Source: F22 sp963668535
GTDB lineage: Bacteria; Bacteroidota; Bacteroidia; Bacteroidales; Bacteroidaceae
DNA: 64,000 bases
Direction: 5' to 3'
Assembly: GCA_963668535.1 (NCBI GenBank)
Contig: OY764867.1
Coordinates: 434,001 to 498,000, forward strand
Shown here piece after piece: positions 1-9,219 of this stretch. The notes under the pieces were generated by a model. That model made no database searches. It had not been told where the DNA came from and saw only the letters and a list, made by a program, of their open reading frames with translations. Position 1 is the first letter of the stretch, and every line of letters starts with the position of its first letter. The translations under genes were made by a program, and so were the position numbers.

Positions 1-2955
1 AGCATATACACAGAAGGCAACAAAGTGTGGATAGGTGGGGACAACGAGCTCGCTCTTTTTATCGACAATAAACTCATCGAATCGTATTCATTTTCTAATC
101 CCAACGTTGCTTCAAACGGTCAGATAAATGCCATTGTTCGCTACAAAGACGACCTACTGCTTGGCATGAGCGATGCAGGGATCCTACGCTTCAACCCACA
201 AACAAGACACACCACACGCATCCCCCTAACTAAAAGTACAGAAGCCACCTATTGTTTTTTTACAGACACAGATGGGAAAATATGGATAGGTGCAGAAGGG
301 GGATTATATAGTTATCAAAAAGGGCGATTACATCAAGAGACAGCAATTGGTGAACAAATGCATTTCCTTTCTGTCTATGGAATCGTACGCGACACCAAGG
401 GACTGCTTTGGATAGGAAGTTATGGCGATGGCATCTATGTTTTTGATAAAAAAGACCAATTGATTCATCACATCACCGATGAAAATGGACTGTGTACCAA
501 TGCCGTCATCCACCTATATCAAGATCGTAAAAAAAGGATTTGGGCCGCCACAAGAGATGGGCTCAATTGCTTTGCACATCCCTCTCGACCTGAAGACACC
601 AAAAGATACAGATACGACGAAGGATTGAAAGACGTCTACGTACGTGCCATCTATGAGGACAAATTGGGCTACATCTGGATTAGCACTACAGAAAACGTAG
701 CCTGTTTAAACCCTAAGACACAGGCTATAGCTAGCTATAGCCGATATGATGGCATACTAGCTAGAAACTTCAGTGACGGCTCCGTTGCAGCAACTTCCGA
801 TGGCACCATCTATTTCGGTTCGCTCAATGGCGTCTGTTATTTTCATCCCAAAGATATTGTACGCGAACAAACCATCACTCCCGTTGGCATAGTAGAATGT
901 TTGGGCATCAGCGGACAAATAGAAGAAGGGAGCAATCCAGTATTGCAACCAACAGCATATGGAAAGATTGAATTGCCCTATGCACACAACTCCTTCCGCA
1001 TTCGCTTTACTATCCCTGATTTTTCTCAATCCCCCATGGCTGAATATGCTTATTTAGTCGATGGGCTATCCAGCAACTGGACCAACACACAAGGAGAAAA
1101 TCAAGTCACTTTCCGTAACCTACCTCCAAGCGAATACACCTTCAAAGTCAAGGCACGCCTGCACAATCAAGACTGGGACAATAAGCACATCGCCACATTA
1201 AAAGTCTATATCCATCCTCCATTGTGGCAAACATGGTATGCTCAAACATGCTATGCCATCATCTTGATTATAGGTACTATCTTCTGGTTTCGTTTTTATA
1301 AGCGTCGTTTGAAGTTGAAGAGTTCCTTGGAACTCGAACGGGAGAAGAGCCATAACGAACAAGAGCTTAATCAAGAACGCCTACGTTTTTACACCAACAT
1401 CACCCACGAATTGCGTACCCCGCTAACCCTTATTATTGGTCCATTGGAAGACCTTATCAATGATGCTAAACTCCCCAAAGCATACAGCCAAAAAATAAGC
1501 GTTATTCATGGTAGTGCCCTTCGCCTACTCAACCTAGTCAACCAGATACTTGAGTTCCGTAAGACAGAAACACAGAACCGCAAACTCACCGTAAGCAAAG
1601 GCAACCTACACAATCTAGTAACCGAAATAGGCCTTCGATATAAGGAACTGAATCGCAATGAGCAAGTGACGTTTCAGCTCGATATCCCATCTGTATCAGA
1701 AAAGATTTATTACGATTCAGATGTCATCTCTACCATACTAAACAACCTACTGTCCAATGCCGTTAAGTACACCGTACAGGGAGAAATTAAACTAGAGCTC
1801 CATCAAGTACAAGAAAGCGACAACCAGTATACCGAAATTCTAGTGAGCGACACAGGATATGGCATTGATGCCGAAGCCCTGCCTTATATTTTCGACCGTT
1901 ATTACCAAGTCAAAGGCAAGCATCAAGCCTCAGGCACAGGCATTGGGCTAGCCCTTGTCAAATCTTTGGTGGACTTGCACGAAGGCACCCTTCAAGTGGA
2001 GAGTGCCTCTGGTAAAGGCACAACCTTTGTTTTCCGCATCTTGACATACAACTGCTACCCCAACGCCTTACATAAAGAAGACAAACCAGAAGCGGCTCAT
2101 TTGGAGACATCCCAAGATCTAAGAACAGAGGCAGAAACCGACAACCGTCCCCTTATTCTTATCATAGAAGACAATGATGACATCCGCGAATACATCGCCG
2201 CATCATTTAATGAAGACTATCGCATCTTAACTGCCATCAATGGTCAAGAAGGCTGGACACAAGCACAAGAAGACATCCCTGACATCATCATTAGTGATAT
2301 CATGATGCCTGTTATGAACGGTATCGAATTATGTAAACTCGTCAAAGGCGATATACGTACCAGCCATATCCCCGTTATTTTGCTAACAGCAAAAGACTCT
2401 ATTCATGACAAAGAAGAGGGATATGATAGTGGTGCCGATTCGTACCTCACCAAACCATTCAGTGCCAAACTACTGCATAGTCGCATCAACAACCTATTGG
2501 AAAGTAGGAAGAAATTGGCCCATCTCATCGCTCAACAACAAACGCACGATATAGAAAACATCCCTAGTAATGAACCTACTACATCCACCATAGTACAACC
2601 ATCAGAAGATGCCAAGTTGAGTCGATTGGATGAAGAATTTTTGCAACGTCTCACCGATATTGTCAGTGAGAATTTAGCAGAAGAGAATTTAGATATAAGC
2701 TTCTTGACTCAAAAGATGCATATGAGTACCTCCACGCTATATCGAAAGATCAAAAGTCTCACAGGCATGTCGGGCAACGAGTTTATCCGTAAATTCAGAC
2801 TTAAACAAGGTCTACGCTTAATGCTTAAAGAAGGCTATAATATATCGGAAGCTGCATATGCATGCGGATTTAATGACAGCGGGTATTTTAGAAATTGTTT
2901 CAAACAAACCTATGGCATGACCCCAAGCGAATATTTAAAAAACATCAAATCCTAA
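1..2955 (+). CDS. Hybrid two-component system sensor/regulator (HTCS), 5' partial
   Basis: One-protein two-component system of the kind Bacteroidales use to sense glycans in the periplasm. The reading frame is open to base 1, so the true start lies upstream; the GTG at 25 is only the first in-frame start-like codon. Counting from that GTG there are two-component propeller repeats (recurring 'W-I-G/W-I-S' strands, about 1-285), a Y_Y_Y domain (about 325-395), one membrane helix (about 405-422), a HisKA domain with phospho-His 461 in THELRTP, an HATPase domain (N box and GTGIGLAL), a receiver domain with Asp 758 in SDIMMP, and a C-terminal AraC helix-turn-helix (about 870-976). No polysaccharide utilisation genes follow, so its target may lie upstream of the window. 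The domain order leaves little doubt about the family; the ligand is unknown. Confidence 0.96.
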   Translation, partial: SIYTEGNKVWIGGDNELALFIDNKLIESYSFSNPNVASNGQINAIVRYKDDLLLGMSDAGILRFNPQTRHTTRIPLTKSTEATYCFFTDTDGKIWIGAEGGLYSYQKGRLHQETAIGEQMHFLSVYGIVRDTKGLLWIGSYGDGIYVFDKKDQLIHHITDENGLCTNAVIHLYQDRKKRIWAATRDGLNCFAHPSRPEDTKRYRYDEGLKDVYVRAIYEDKLGYIWISTTENVACLNPKTQAIASYSRYDGILARNFSDGSVAATSDGTIYFGSLNGVCYFHPKDIVREQTITPVGIVECLGISGQIEEGSNPVLQPTAYGKIELPYAHNSFRIRFTIPDFSQSPMAEYAYLVDGLSSNWTNTQGENQVTFRNLPPSEYTFKVKARLHNQDWDNKHIATLKVYIHPPLWQTWYAQTCYAIILIIGTIFWFRFYKRRLKLKSSLELEREKSHNEQELNQERLRFYTNITHELRTPLTLIIGPLEDLINDAKLPKAYSQKISVIHGSALRLLNLVNQILEFRKTETQNRKLTVSKGNLHNLVTEIGLRYKELNRNEQVTFQLDIPSVSEKIYYDSDVISTILNNLLSNAVKYTVQGEIKLELHQVQESDNQYTEILVSDTGYGIDAEALPYIFDRYYQVKGKHQASGTGIGLALVKSLVDLHEGTLQVESASGKGTTFVFRILTYNCYPNALHKEDKPEAAHLETSQDLRTEAETDNRPLILIIEDNDDIREYIAASFNEDYRILTAINGQEGWTQAQEDIPDIIISDIMMPVMNGIELCKLVKGDIRTSHIPVILLTAKDSIHDKEEGYDSGADSYLTKPFSAKLLHSRINNLLESRKKLAHLIAQQQTHDIENIPSNEPTTSTIVQPSEDAKLSRLDEEFLQRLTDIVSENLAEENLDISFLTQKMHMSTSTLYRKIKSLTGMSGNEFIRKFRLKQGLRLMLKEGYNISEAAYACGFNDSGYFRNCFKQTYGMTPSEYLKNIKS

Positions 2956-3118
2956 AACACCCACTTTCTGGACAATACATATATAGAGAAAGCATATTGA
3001 TATAATCTGTCAAGATGTTTTCTCTATTTTTTCTTAAAAAAGTCGTCTTTGCATACAATATTTCATCGATATATACGTCTCAATAAGTAGAAGGCCTTTC
3101 CTATTTTTAAACCATTAA

Positions 3119-3271
3119 ATGTATAAAATCATGTTTTTGAGAAATATAAAAGAGAAACCAAAAAAAACACGCAAGTTTGTATCTTTACAAATAGATCCAC
3201 AACAATGCGTAGGTTGTGGTGCATGCATACGTGCATGCCAGTATGGAGCAGTAAAAAAAATCATAGAATAA
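3119..3271 (+). CDS. Small 4Fe-4S ferredoxin-like protein, 50 aa
   Basis: A very short gene. It contains one complete cluster-binding motif CVGCGACIRAC (CxxCxxCxxxC), preceded by a Lys/Arg-rich N-terminus and followed by QYGAVKKI, as in a half-size bacterial ferredoxin. One motif binds one 4Fe-4S cluster, and a partner would be needed for a two-cluster protein. The start could be the ATG at 3119 or the one at 3131. It is followed after 4 bases by a membrane protein gene and then by an ECF sigma factor, so it probably belongs to the same transcript. The electron partner is unknown. The motif is unmistakable; that the gene is expressed is inference. Confidence 0.8.
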   Translation: MYKIMFLRNIKEKPKKTRKFVSLQIDPQQCVGCGACIRACQYGAVKKIIE

Positions 3272-3275
3272 AAAG

Positions 3276-3605
3276 ATGGAAAAGAAAAGAGTAATGACAC
3301 ATATAGGCCACGGCCTTATGTTTTGCTGTGTATTCCTCCTAGTAGTAGCAGGTGCCATGGTCTTGTGGAATACCCTTATCCCCTCTATTACAGGGTGGAC
3401 AACAATCAACTATTGGCAAACAATGGGCTTAATGGTGCTTGGTAGACTGCTTACAGGCGGCTTTTGGCCATCACATAGATCCCATGTATGCACCGCTCAC
3501 GAACACTTTCATTCCCGATTTTCAAGAATGGATAGAGCCGAAAGACGTGCACATATAAGGCATTTTATGTGTACTCCCAATGAAGATTCTGATCAACAGC
3601 CTTAG
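3276..3605 (+). CDS. Small inner-membrane protein next to the sigma factor gene
   Basis: A 109-aa protein with an N-terminal hydrophobic helix (about residues 10-32) and a second weaker hydrophobic stretch (about 43-62, with NYWQTMGLMVLGRLLTGGF). A His/Arg-rich cytoplasmic-type tail follows, including FHSRFSRMDRAERRAHI. Bacteroidota often carry a protein of this layout beside an ECF sigma factor gene, and this one ends 2 bases before the sigma factor start. A role in controlling the sigma factor is possible but not shown, because I see no recognisable anti-sigma domain. No catalytic motif is visible. Confidence 0.75.
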   Translation: MEKKRVMTHIGHGLMFCCVFLLVVAGAMVLWNTLIPSITGWTTINYWQTMGLMVLGRLLTGGFWPSHRSHVCTAHEHFHSRFSRMDRAERRAHIRHFMCTPNEDSDQQP

Positions 3606-3607
3606 AC

Positions 3608-4132
3608 GTGCATATCAACGACATATATACAAGATACAGCGCTAAACTAAAGAGGTATATAGACGGCTATATATCTTCAAAAACCATGTCAGATGATATG
3701 GTGCAAGATATTTTCTACAAGTTTATCGTCGCCAATCGAGAAGACCCTATAGAATCAGTCTCCTCGTGGCTCTACCATGTCGCCCGTAATCAAATCATTG
3801 ATTACTCCCGCAAGCACAAGGAAGAATCCATGCCCTACCTAGGAGACAATCAAGACGATGATAGTGCAAGCATGGCATTGTCCGACGTCTTGATCGATGA
3901 CAAGCAAAACCCAGAAGCAGAATATATCCGTTCTGTCATCTGGGAAGAGCTAGAAAAAGCTTTGCAGACACTTCCCAAAGAACAGCAAGATGTCTTCGAA
4001 CTACACGAACTGCAAGGCATCTCGTTTAAAGAGATCTCGGAAGCGACAAATACCCCTATCAACACATTAATATCACGCAAGCGCTATGCCGTTATGGAAC
4101 TACGCAAACGCTTAAATGCACTGTATGAATAA
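3608..4132 (+). CDS. RNA polymerase sigma factor, ECF (sigma-70 family)
   Basis: A 174-aa extracytoplasmic-function sigma factor. Region 2 is at about residues 5-70 (DDMVQDIFYKF, then WLYHVARNQIIDYSRKH). Region 4 is at about 110-170 (LPKEQQDVFELHELQGISFKEISEATNTPINTLISRKRYA), a standard DNA-binding helix-turn-helix. It begins with GTG directly behind the membrane protein gene, with a 2-base gap. The linker between the regions is acidic (DNQDDDSAS). No FecR-type anti-sigma gene is adjacent. The neighbouring small membrane protein and the methyltransferase are therefore the likely partners or targets. Confidence 0.93.
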   Translation: MHINDIYTRYSAKLKRYIDGYISSKTMSDDMVQDIFYKFIVANREDPIESVSSWLYHVARNQIIDYSRKHKEESMPYLGDNQDDDSASMALSDVLIDDKQNPEAEYIRSVIWEELEKALQTLPKEQQDVFELHELQGISFKEISEATNTPINTLISRKRYAVMELRKRLNALYE

Positions 4133-4143
4133 AAAACGAAACA

Positions 4144-4698
4144 ATGAAAAAAATACACCATAAAGATATTTGTTCCCACAAATATGCCGCGAGTTTGGAC
4201 ACCAAGATACGACATCTCGTCCAAAATCCATATAAGCTATTCAGGCCCTATATTCAACCAGGCTTTCATGTACTAGATTATGGCTGTGGTCCTGGATTTT
4301 GTACTCCAGATCTAGCCGCATTAGTTGGTCAAAATGGAGAAGTAATCGCTGCCGATATTCAACCAGAGATGCTGGATAAAGTAGAGAGAAAGATACAAGG
4401 CCATCCCTACAAAGATGTCATCAAGCTCCATCAATGCCACACCGACTCCACAGGCTTAAACACCACCTTTGACTTTATCGTACTATTCTGGATGTTTCAT
4501 GAAGTCCCCGCCCAAGAACAGTTATTGAACGAGTTGAAATCACTGTTAACCCCTGGGGGAATGATCATGATTGTCGAACCACTTGTACACGTCAGTAAAA
4601 AAGACATGTCATCGGTCGAAAAGATGGCGCTCTCAACTGGATTTAAGATTTTTGATAAGCCACAGATATTTTTCAGTCGTAGCCTATTGATTGGGTAA
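4144..4698 (+). CDS. Class I SAM-dependent methyltransferase
   Basis: A 184-aa methyltransferase with the SAM-binding glycine loop VLDYGCGPG at residues 43-51. An acidic residue ends strand 2 (IAADIQPEMLDKV), and there is a motif-IV-like DFIVLFWMFHEV and a PGG turn (LTPGGMIMIVEP). Length and motifs resemble the UbiE/ArsM-type branch, but the substrate cannot be read from the sequence. It lies 11 bases after the sigma factor gene, so the ferredoxin, membrane protein, sigma factor and this gene form one probable operon. A hairpin follows before the convergent carboxylase operon. Confidence 0.85.
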   Translation: MKKIHHKDICSHKYAASLDTKIRHLVQNPYKLFRPYIQPGFHVLDYGCGPGFCTPDLAALVGQNGEVIAADIQPEMLDKVERKIQGHPYKDVIKLHQCHTDSTGLNTTFDFIVLFWMFHEVPAQEQLLNELKSLLTPGGMIMIVEPLVHVSKKDMSSVEKMALSTGFKIFDKPQIFFSRSLLIG

Positions 4699-4737
4699 GA
4701 CACCTTTCATACATACCCACCACGCAAGCATAAAGAC

Positions 4738-4767
4738 AGCGCCCAGATCTTCACAGACCCGGGCGCT
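4738..4767. terminator. Hairpin between convergent operons
   Basis: A 7-bp perfect stem AGCGCCC/GGGCGCT with a 16-base loop lies between the stop of the methyltransferase and the end of the carboxyltransferase gene on the other strand. Neither side has a long T-run, so this is a probable bidirectional terminator rather than a textbook one. Confidence 0.5.
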
Positions 4768-4799
4768 GATTTCAATAGAATATAGTAATAACCAAACAG

Positions 4800-6332
4800 T
4801 TATAATGGAATATTTCCATGTTTCTTCGGTGGATGAGACTGTATTTTATTCTTAGCCATCTCCAGAGCTTGAATCAATTTGAGACGTGTATCCTTAGGCA
4901 AAATAATCTCATCGATATACCCCAACTCTGCACTTCTATATGGATTGGCAAAATTATCACGATATGCCTCTACCGCTTTCTTCTTCGTCTCATCATCCGC
5001 CTTGCGATACAAAATATTGACCGCACCTTCGGCACCCATTACAGCGATTTCTGCTGTTGGATAAGCCAAATTGACATCACTTCCCGTCTCCTTACTAGAC
5101 ATCACGATATAAGCACCACCATATGCTTTACGAGTGATGAGCGTAATTTTAGGCACAGTGGCCTCAGTATACGCATACACTATTTTAGCTCCATGACGTA
5201 TGATACCATGATGCTCCTGCACAGTACCTGGTAGGAAACCTGGCACATCTTCAAAAGTGATAATAGGAATATTGAAACAATCGCAGAAACGTATAAAACG
5301 AGCGATTTTATCTGAACTATCAATATCCAATACCCCAGCCAAGAAACTAGGTTGATTGGCCACAACACCCACTGTTTTGCCGTCCAAACGGCCGAAACCC
5401 ACAAGCGCATTCTTGGCAAAATGCGCCATTACTTCAAAGAAATAATGATCATCCAAAACGGGTTCGATAATATCCTTCATATCATAAGGCACATTGGGAT
5501 CGACAGGCACAATTTCTTGCAGCTCAGGCACTTCACGACGCACATCATCTGTACAAGGCACTACTGGAGCATCCTCCATATTATTGGAAGGTAAGAAACT
5601 CAACAACTCACGCATAGACATCAACACCTCCTCTTCGGAATTGCACACAAAATGAGTCACCCCACTCGTACTACTATGCGTATAGGCACCACCCAATTCC
5701 TCTTTGTCCACCTCCTCATGAGTTACTGTCTTCACCACATCAGGTCCAGTGACAAACATATAGCTACTCTTATCCGCCATAAAGATAAAGTCGGTCAATG
5801 CTGGAGAATAACACGCTCCCCCTGCACAAGGTCCTAAAATGGCCGACAACTGAGGGATAACCCCCGAAGCGATCGTATTTTGTGCAAAAATAGATGAATA
5901 TCCAGACAGACTCTCCACCCCTTCTTGAATACGTGCGCCCCCCGAATCATTCAGCGCAATGATAGGTGCCCCATTCTTCAAGGCCAATTGCTGCACCTTC
6001 ACGATCTTCTTGGCATTGACAGGTCCAAGCGTCCCTCCATATACCGTAAAATCATAAGCATACACAAAGACCTGACGTCCATCTATACATCCATATCCCG
6101 ATACCACACCATCCCCAGCGATATGGCTTTTATCCATACCAAAGTTGGTACAACGATGCGTCATAAACTTATCGAGTTCCACAAAAGACCCTTTATCCAA
6201 AAGCACCTCTATACGTTCACGCGCAGTCAGCTTACCCGCCTCATGCTGTTTGTGTATTCGTTGCGTTCCACCACCTAACTCTGTCGACTTATTCTTGTCT
6301 TCTAACGATTGATACAATTTATCATGTGTCAT
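4800..6332 (-). CDS. Acyl-CoA (propionyl/methylmalonyl-CoA) carboxyltransferase subunit
   Basis: A 510-aa carboxyltransferase of the PccB/MmdA family, which moves CO2 between biotin and an acyl-CoA. Typical family segments are LTARERIEVLLDKGSF near the N-terminus, the first oxyanion-hole region NDSGGARIQEGVESL, GPCAGGACYSPALTDF, and the second half with FITFEDVPGFLPGTVQEHHG-like sequence and AYGGAYIVMSSK. It is the last gene of a three-gene operon with a biotin carrier and a biotin carboxylase. The set can act as propionyl-CoA carboxylase or, in the reverse sense, as methylmalonyl-CoA decarboxylase in propionate formation. No membrane-bound decarboxylase subunit is seen here, so I leave the direction open. 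Confidence 0.95.
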   Translation of the reverse strand: MTHDKLYQSLEDKNKSTELGGGTQRIHKQHEAGKLTARERIEVLLDKGSFVELDKFMTHRCTNFGMDKSHIAGDGVVSGYGCIDGRQVFVYAYDFTVYGGTLGPVNAKKIVKVQQLALKNGAPIIALNDSGGARIQEGVESLSGYSSIFAQNTIASGVIPQLSAILGPCAGGACYSPALTDFIFMADKSSYMFVTGPDVVKTVTHEEVDKEELGGAYTHSSTSGVTHFVCNSEEEVLMSMRELLSFLPSNNMEDAPVVPCTDDVRREVPELQEIVPVDPNVPYDMKDIIEPVLDDHYFFEVMAHFAKNALVGFGRLDGKTVGVVANQPSFLAGVLDIDSSDKIARFIRFCDCFNIPIITFEDVPGFLPGTVQEHHGIIRHGAKIVYAYTEATVPKITLITRKAYGGAYIVMSSKETGSDVNLAYPTAEIAVMGAEGAVNILYRKADDETKKKAVEAYRDNFANPYRSAELGYIDEIILPKDTRLKLIQALEMAKNKIQSHPPKKHGNIPL

Positions 6333-6343
6333 AATATACTTTT

Positions 6344-6859
6344 TTATTTCATATCTAATACCCCCAGTCTAATCAGCAACTGATTAGACTTGATAGCTTC
6401 CCCCTCGGTCACTAAAATCTCCTTGACCACACAGTCGGATGCCACCTTATAATTGTTTTGCATCTTCATAGCCTCGATCACAATGATCGTGTCTCCAGCC
6501 TGCAGTTGCGTGCCCACTTCCACAGGAATACTCACCACTTTGCCCGGCATAGGCGAGATGATTTTATCATCCTGCCTATCCTCACCCCCTCTTTTGAGAC
6601 GAAGATATTTGGCCTTAGCATCGATAATCTGCACGTTTTGCGTAGAAAACCCAGTATTCACCTGATAGTTTTTTCTATCATCCGAATGAGTCAACTCGGC
6701 ATTATACGATTTGCCATCATGCAAAATAGAGTACACCCCCTCGCGCAACATCGTAATATCCACCTCATACTCCTGTCCATCCAACGATAGACACACCTGA
6801 TTTCCCTCCTTGCTAAGCAGCTCGATCTCCGCCACTCTATTTCCAATATGTATTTCCAT
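6344..6859 (-). CDS. Biotin carboxyl carrier protein of the acyl-CoA carboxylase
   Basis: A 171-aa biotin carrier with the classic biotinylation motif EAMKM (target Lys about 132) in a C-terminal biotinyl domain that begins near ISPMPGKVV. The frame stays open to 6904. However, the ATG at 6859 (MEIHIG) lies just 2 bases after the stop of the upstream biotin carboxylase gene, whereas the longer version would overlap that gene by 43 bases, so I chose 6859. The N-terminal half looks like the small beta-rich domain found in carriers of this three-subunit enzyme type. It is the middle gene of the operon. Confidence 0.93.
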   Translation of the reverse strand: MEIHIGNRVAEIELLSKEGNQVCLSLDGQEYEVDITMLREGVYSILHDGKSYNAELTHSDDRKNYQVNTGFSTQNVQIIDAKAKYLRLKRGGEDRQDDKIISPMPGKVVSIPVEVGTQLQAGDTIIVIEAMKMQNNYKVASDCVVKEILVTEGEAIKSNQLLIRLGVLDMK

Positions 6860-6861
6860 GA

Positions 6862-8382
6862 CTAGATTCTTAAAATTCCTTTGTGTAAACCAAAACTTCT
6901 CCAACGGCTGTTAGGACGATTATCCGCCTTATTGTCCGAACTATTTTCTTCCAGATTGACTAGATAATCGATATACGCAGCAATCATAGCTATATCTTCA
7001 GTTTCCTCATCGGCACACGACTTTGCATTTTTGATGCTTTCAGCATGTTTAGCGATAAACCCCGTATCGTATTTCCCTTCTATAAAATCAGGAATTTCTA
7101 TAATACTCTTTAGGTAATTGATATTGTTTTTGACCCCCGTGATTTTATACTCATACAACACCCTATGCAATCGTTCGATAGCATATTCACGATTTACAGC
7201 CCAAATAATCAGCTTACTCATCATCGGGTCATAATGAATCGGGATTTCGTATCCTTCATACACATAACTATCTATGCGCACCCCTAATCCGTTGGGCTCA
7301 ATAATCTTCTTGATAACACCAGGTGCAGGCATAAAATTCATGTCCGCATCCTCCGCACAGATACGCAGTTCGATGGCATGTCCACGTTGTTGAATATCAT
7401 CCTGTGTCAACGACAACACCTGTCCCTCCGCAATTTTAATTTGCTCCTTGACCAAATCCACATCCACCACTTGCTCCGTAATGGCATGTTCTACCTGCAA
7501 ACGCGTATTCATCTCCAAGAAGTAGAAATGGTGGTGCTTATCGACCAAAAACTCAATCGTTACGGCCCCCACTACATGGACAGCCTTAGCCGCCATCACC
7601 GCCTTTTCTCCCATTTCGGCACGCACTTGTGGCGAGATAAAAGGCGAAGGACTCTCCTCTACAATCTTCTGATTTCGCCGTTGAATAGAACACTCCCTTT
7701 CACATAAATGAATCACATTGCCATGTGTATCACCCAATATTTGAAACTCAATATGATGCGGTTCCTCTACAAACTTCTCGATATACACAGTATCATCTCC
7801 GAAAGAAGACAGAGACTCCGATTTGGCACTTATATAAGCCTCCCTCACCTCGTCTTCAGTTCGTATCAAGCGGATACCTTTACCTCCGCCACCCATAGAG
7901 GCCTTAATCATCACAGGCAAACCGATAGCACGGCTTACCTCCACCGCCTCATCTGCCGATTGCAATCCCTGCTCAGTACCAGGCACCACAGGCACCCCAG
8001 CTTTGATCATTTGCTTTCTAGCCGATATTTTATCACCCATCGTATCCATCGTCTGCGAATTGGGTCCGATAAAAATAATACCCTCCTGAATACACCGGCG
8101 AGTAAAGTGCGAGTTTTCCGATAAGAAACCATACCCTGGATGAATAGCATCCACATCATGGAGTTTGGCTACCTCAATAATCTTTTCAATTTTCAAGTAA
8201 CTCTCCGTAGAAGCTGCGCCCCCTATACAATAGGCCTCGTCGGCATACCACACATGTTTGGACGTGCGATCAGCTTCTGAAAACACCGCCACTGTACTTA
8301 TCCCCATCTCCTTGCAAGAACGCATGATGCGCACCGCAATCTCACCTCGATTGGCAATAAGAATTTTCTTGATTTTACTCAT
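6862..8382 (-). CDS. Biotin carboxylase subunit (ATP-grasp)
   Basis: A 506-aa biotin carboxylase that uses ATP and bicarbonate to carboxylate the carrier protein. It opens with KKILIANRGEIAVRIMRSCKEMG, followed by the ATP-grasp glycine loop (MGGGGKGIRLI), the ERECSIQRRNQKIVEE segment and the FLEMNTRLQVEH active-site stretch. The length is about 50 aa above the 450-aa AccC norm because of a C-terminal tail (SCADEETEDIAMIAAYIDYLVN...). It is the first gene of the operon. A cobalamin riboswitch and a promoter lie upstream on the same strand, separated by about 480 nt without a convincing gene. Confidence 0.95.
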   Translation of the reverse strand: MSKIKKILIANRGEIAVRIMRSCKEMGISTVAVFSEADRTSKHVWYADEAYCIGGAASTESYLKIEKIIEVAKLHDVDAIHPGYGFLSENSHFTRRCIQEGIIFIGPNSQTMDTMGDKISARKQMIKAGVPVVPGTEQGLQSADEAVEVSRAIGLPVMIKASMGGGGKGIRLIRTEDEVREAYISAKSESLSSFGDDTVYIEKFVEEPHHIEFQILGDTHGNVIHLCERECSIQRRNQKIVEESPSPFISPQVRAEMGEKAVMAAKAVHVVGAVTIEFLVDKHHHFYFLEMNTRLQVEHAITEQVVDVDLVKEQIKIAEGQVLSLTQDDIQQRGHAIELRICAEDADMNFMPAPGVIKKIIEPNGLGVRIDSYVYEGYEIPIHYDPMMSKLIIWAVNREYAIERLHRVLYEYKITGVKNNINYLKSIIEIPDFIEGKYDTGFIAKHAESIKNAKSCADEETEDIAMIAAYIDYLVNLEENSSDNKADNRPNSRWRSFGLHKGILRI

Positions 8383-8471
8383 AGTTTATTCTAATTTGGT
8401 ATATAAAATTCCCTTTATACTATAGCACATCGCATACGTCTACCCTCAATTTAGGACATACGAACACATAT

Positions 8472-8499
8472 AGGTGTACAGCACAGCGTGTACACCTAG
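8472..8499 (-). other. Hairpin in the long leader of the carboxylase operon
   Basis: An inverted repeat AGGTGTAC/GTACACCT with a 12-base spacer, located between the cobalamin riboswitch and the biotin carboxylase start. A second imperfect hairpin (GAATAG..CTATTC, about 8516-8540) and an AT-rich one (about 8714-8737) are also present. None is followed by a clear T-run on the minus strand. The stretch 8383-8860 shows no credible gene on either strand. Confidence 0.4.
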
Positions 8500-8864
8500 C
8501 ACATATTTGCATTCCGAATAGATCCACATGGACCTATTCTTTCACGTAAAGATGCTTCTTAAAAAGACTTTGGATTGTTGATCACCTCTTTGCTTAACAC
8601 ACAAGAAATGCCCACTGTTGAGACCCCAACAGATTGATTGACACACATGAACCCATGCATACAAGCTACCAGTTCGCGGGTAACTCAAGATAAACGTCTG
8701 CATACTTTTAAACCTTTAAATAATACTTATTTAAAAGTCCTTTTAGCCATCAATGACTCCTACAAAATAACATAAGGGGAAAGACATACCTCGATATAGC
8801 CAGACGACCAGAAGTATGTTTTCGACTATGCTTTTTTCGCGAAAGCATTGCCAAACCAGATTAA

Positions 8865-9040
8865 GGCAGGTCTCCTGACTTACTCTCATCCTATGCGCCT
8901 TCCCATCAATCGACAGTGGCTTGTGGCATAGAACATATACAGAGCTTACAGTTGCGCGACAGTCCGTGATTCTCACACGGTTCCCTTTTCACTTTACAAA
9001 CGTAAAACACCTTAGTGGTTAGTACTACAAAAAGAACTTT
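8865..9040 (-). promoter_or_regulatory. Cobalamin (adenosylcobalamin) riboswitch
   Basis: Read on the minus strand, 8880-8865 is AGTCAGGAGACCTGCC, an exact match to the B12-box consensus AGYCMGGAGACCKGCC. Upstream in the same sense are the other conserved aptamer pieces in the right order: GGGAA, then GTG..AATC, then CTGTCGCGCAACTGT, and later GCCACTG and GGGAAGG. A promoter-like TACCTTTG lies just before it. The orientation places the biotin carboxylase operon downstream, about 480 nt away. That distance is long for direct control, so the regulated gene might once have been a different one that has been lost. Confidence 0.9.
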
Positions 9041-9047
9041 GCAGGCA

Positions 9048-9055
9048 CAAAGGTA
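9048..9055 (-). promoter_or_regulatory. Promoter -7 box (TACCTTTG) before the riboswitch
   Basis: On the minus strand this reads TACCTTTG, matching the Bacteroidota consensus TAnnTTTG. It sits immediately upstream of the cobalamin riboswitch and so defines the start of that leader RNA. Confidence 0.65.
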
Positions 9056-9164
9056 TGTATTTTAGTTGATGTGGGAAAATAATCGTGAAAATTCTTTCAA
9101 AACCAAAATCTCAACACCTACAATAAACACACCATCACAATTAGGAAATCTTATAATTATTATT

Positions 9165-9182
9165 TAAATTTGCACGCGTGCA
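9165..9182 (+). promoter_or_regulatory. Promoter -7 box with overlapping 12-bp palindrome
   Basis: TAAATTTG (9165-9172) fits TAnnTTTG. It runs into the perfect palindrome TGCACGCGTGCA (9171-9182) at the expected transcription start. It lies about 40 bases before the M1-like lipoprotein gene. The palindrome could be an operator, but no regulator is identified. Confidence 0.5.
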
Positions 9183-9219
9183 CTAAACTCTAGTTTAAAA
9201 TATGTACTAATTTAATATT

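Noticed and set aside
8743..8976. 77-codon minus-strand ORF
   Set aside because: It lies across the cobalamin riboswitch; the frame is a by-product of the conserved RNA.
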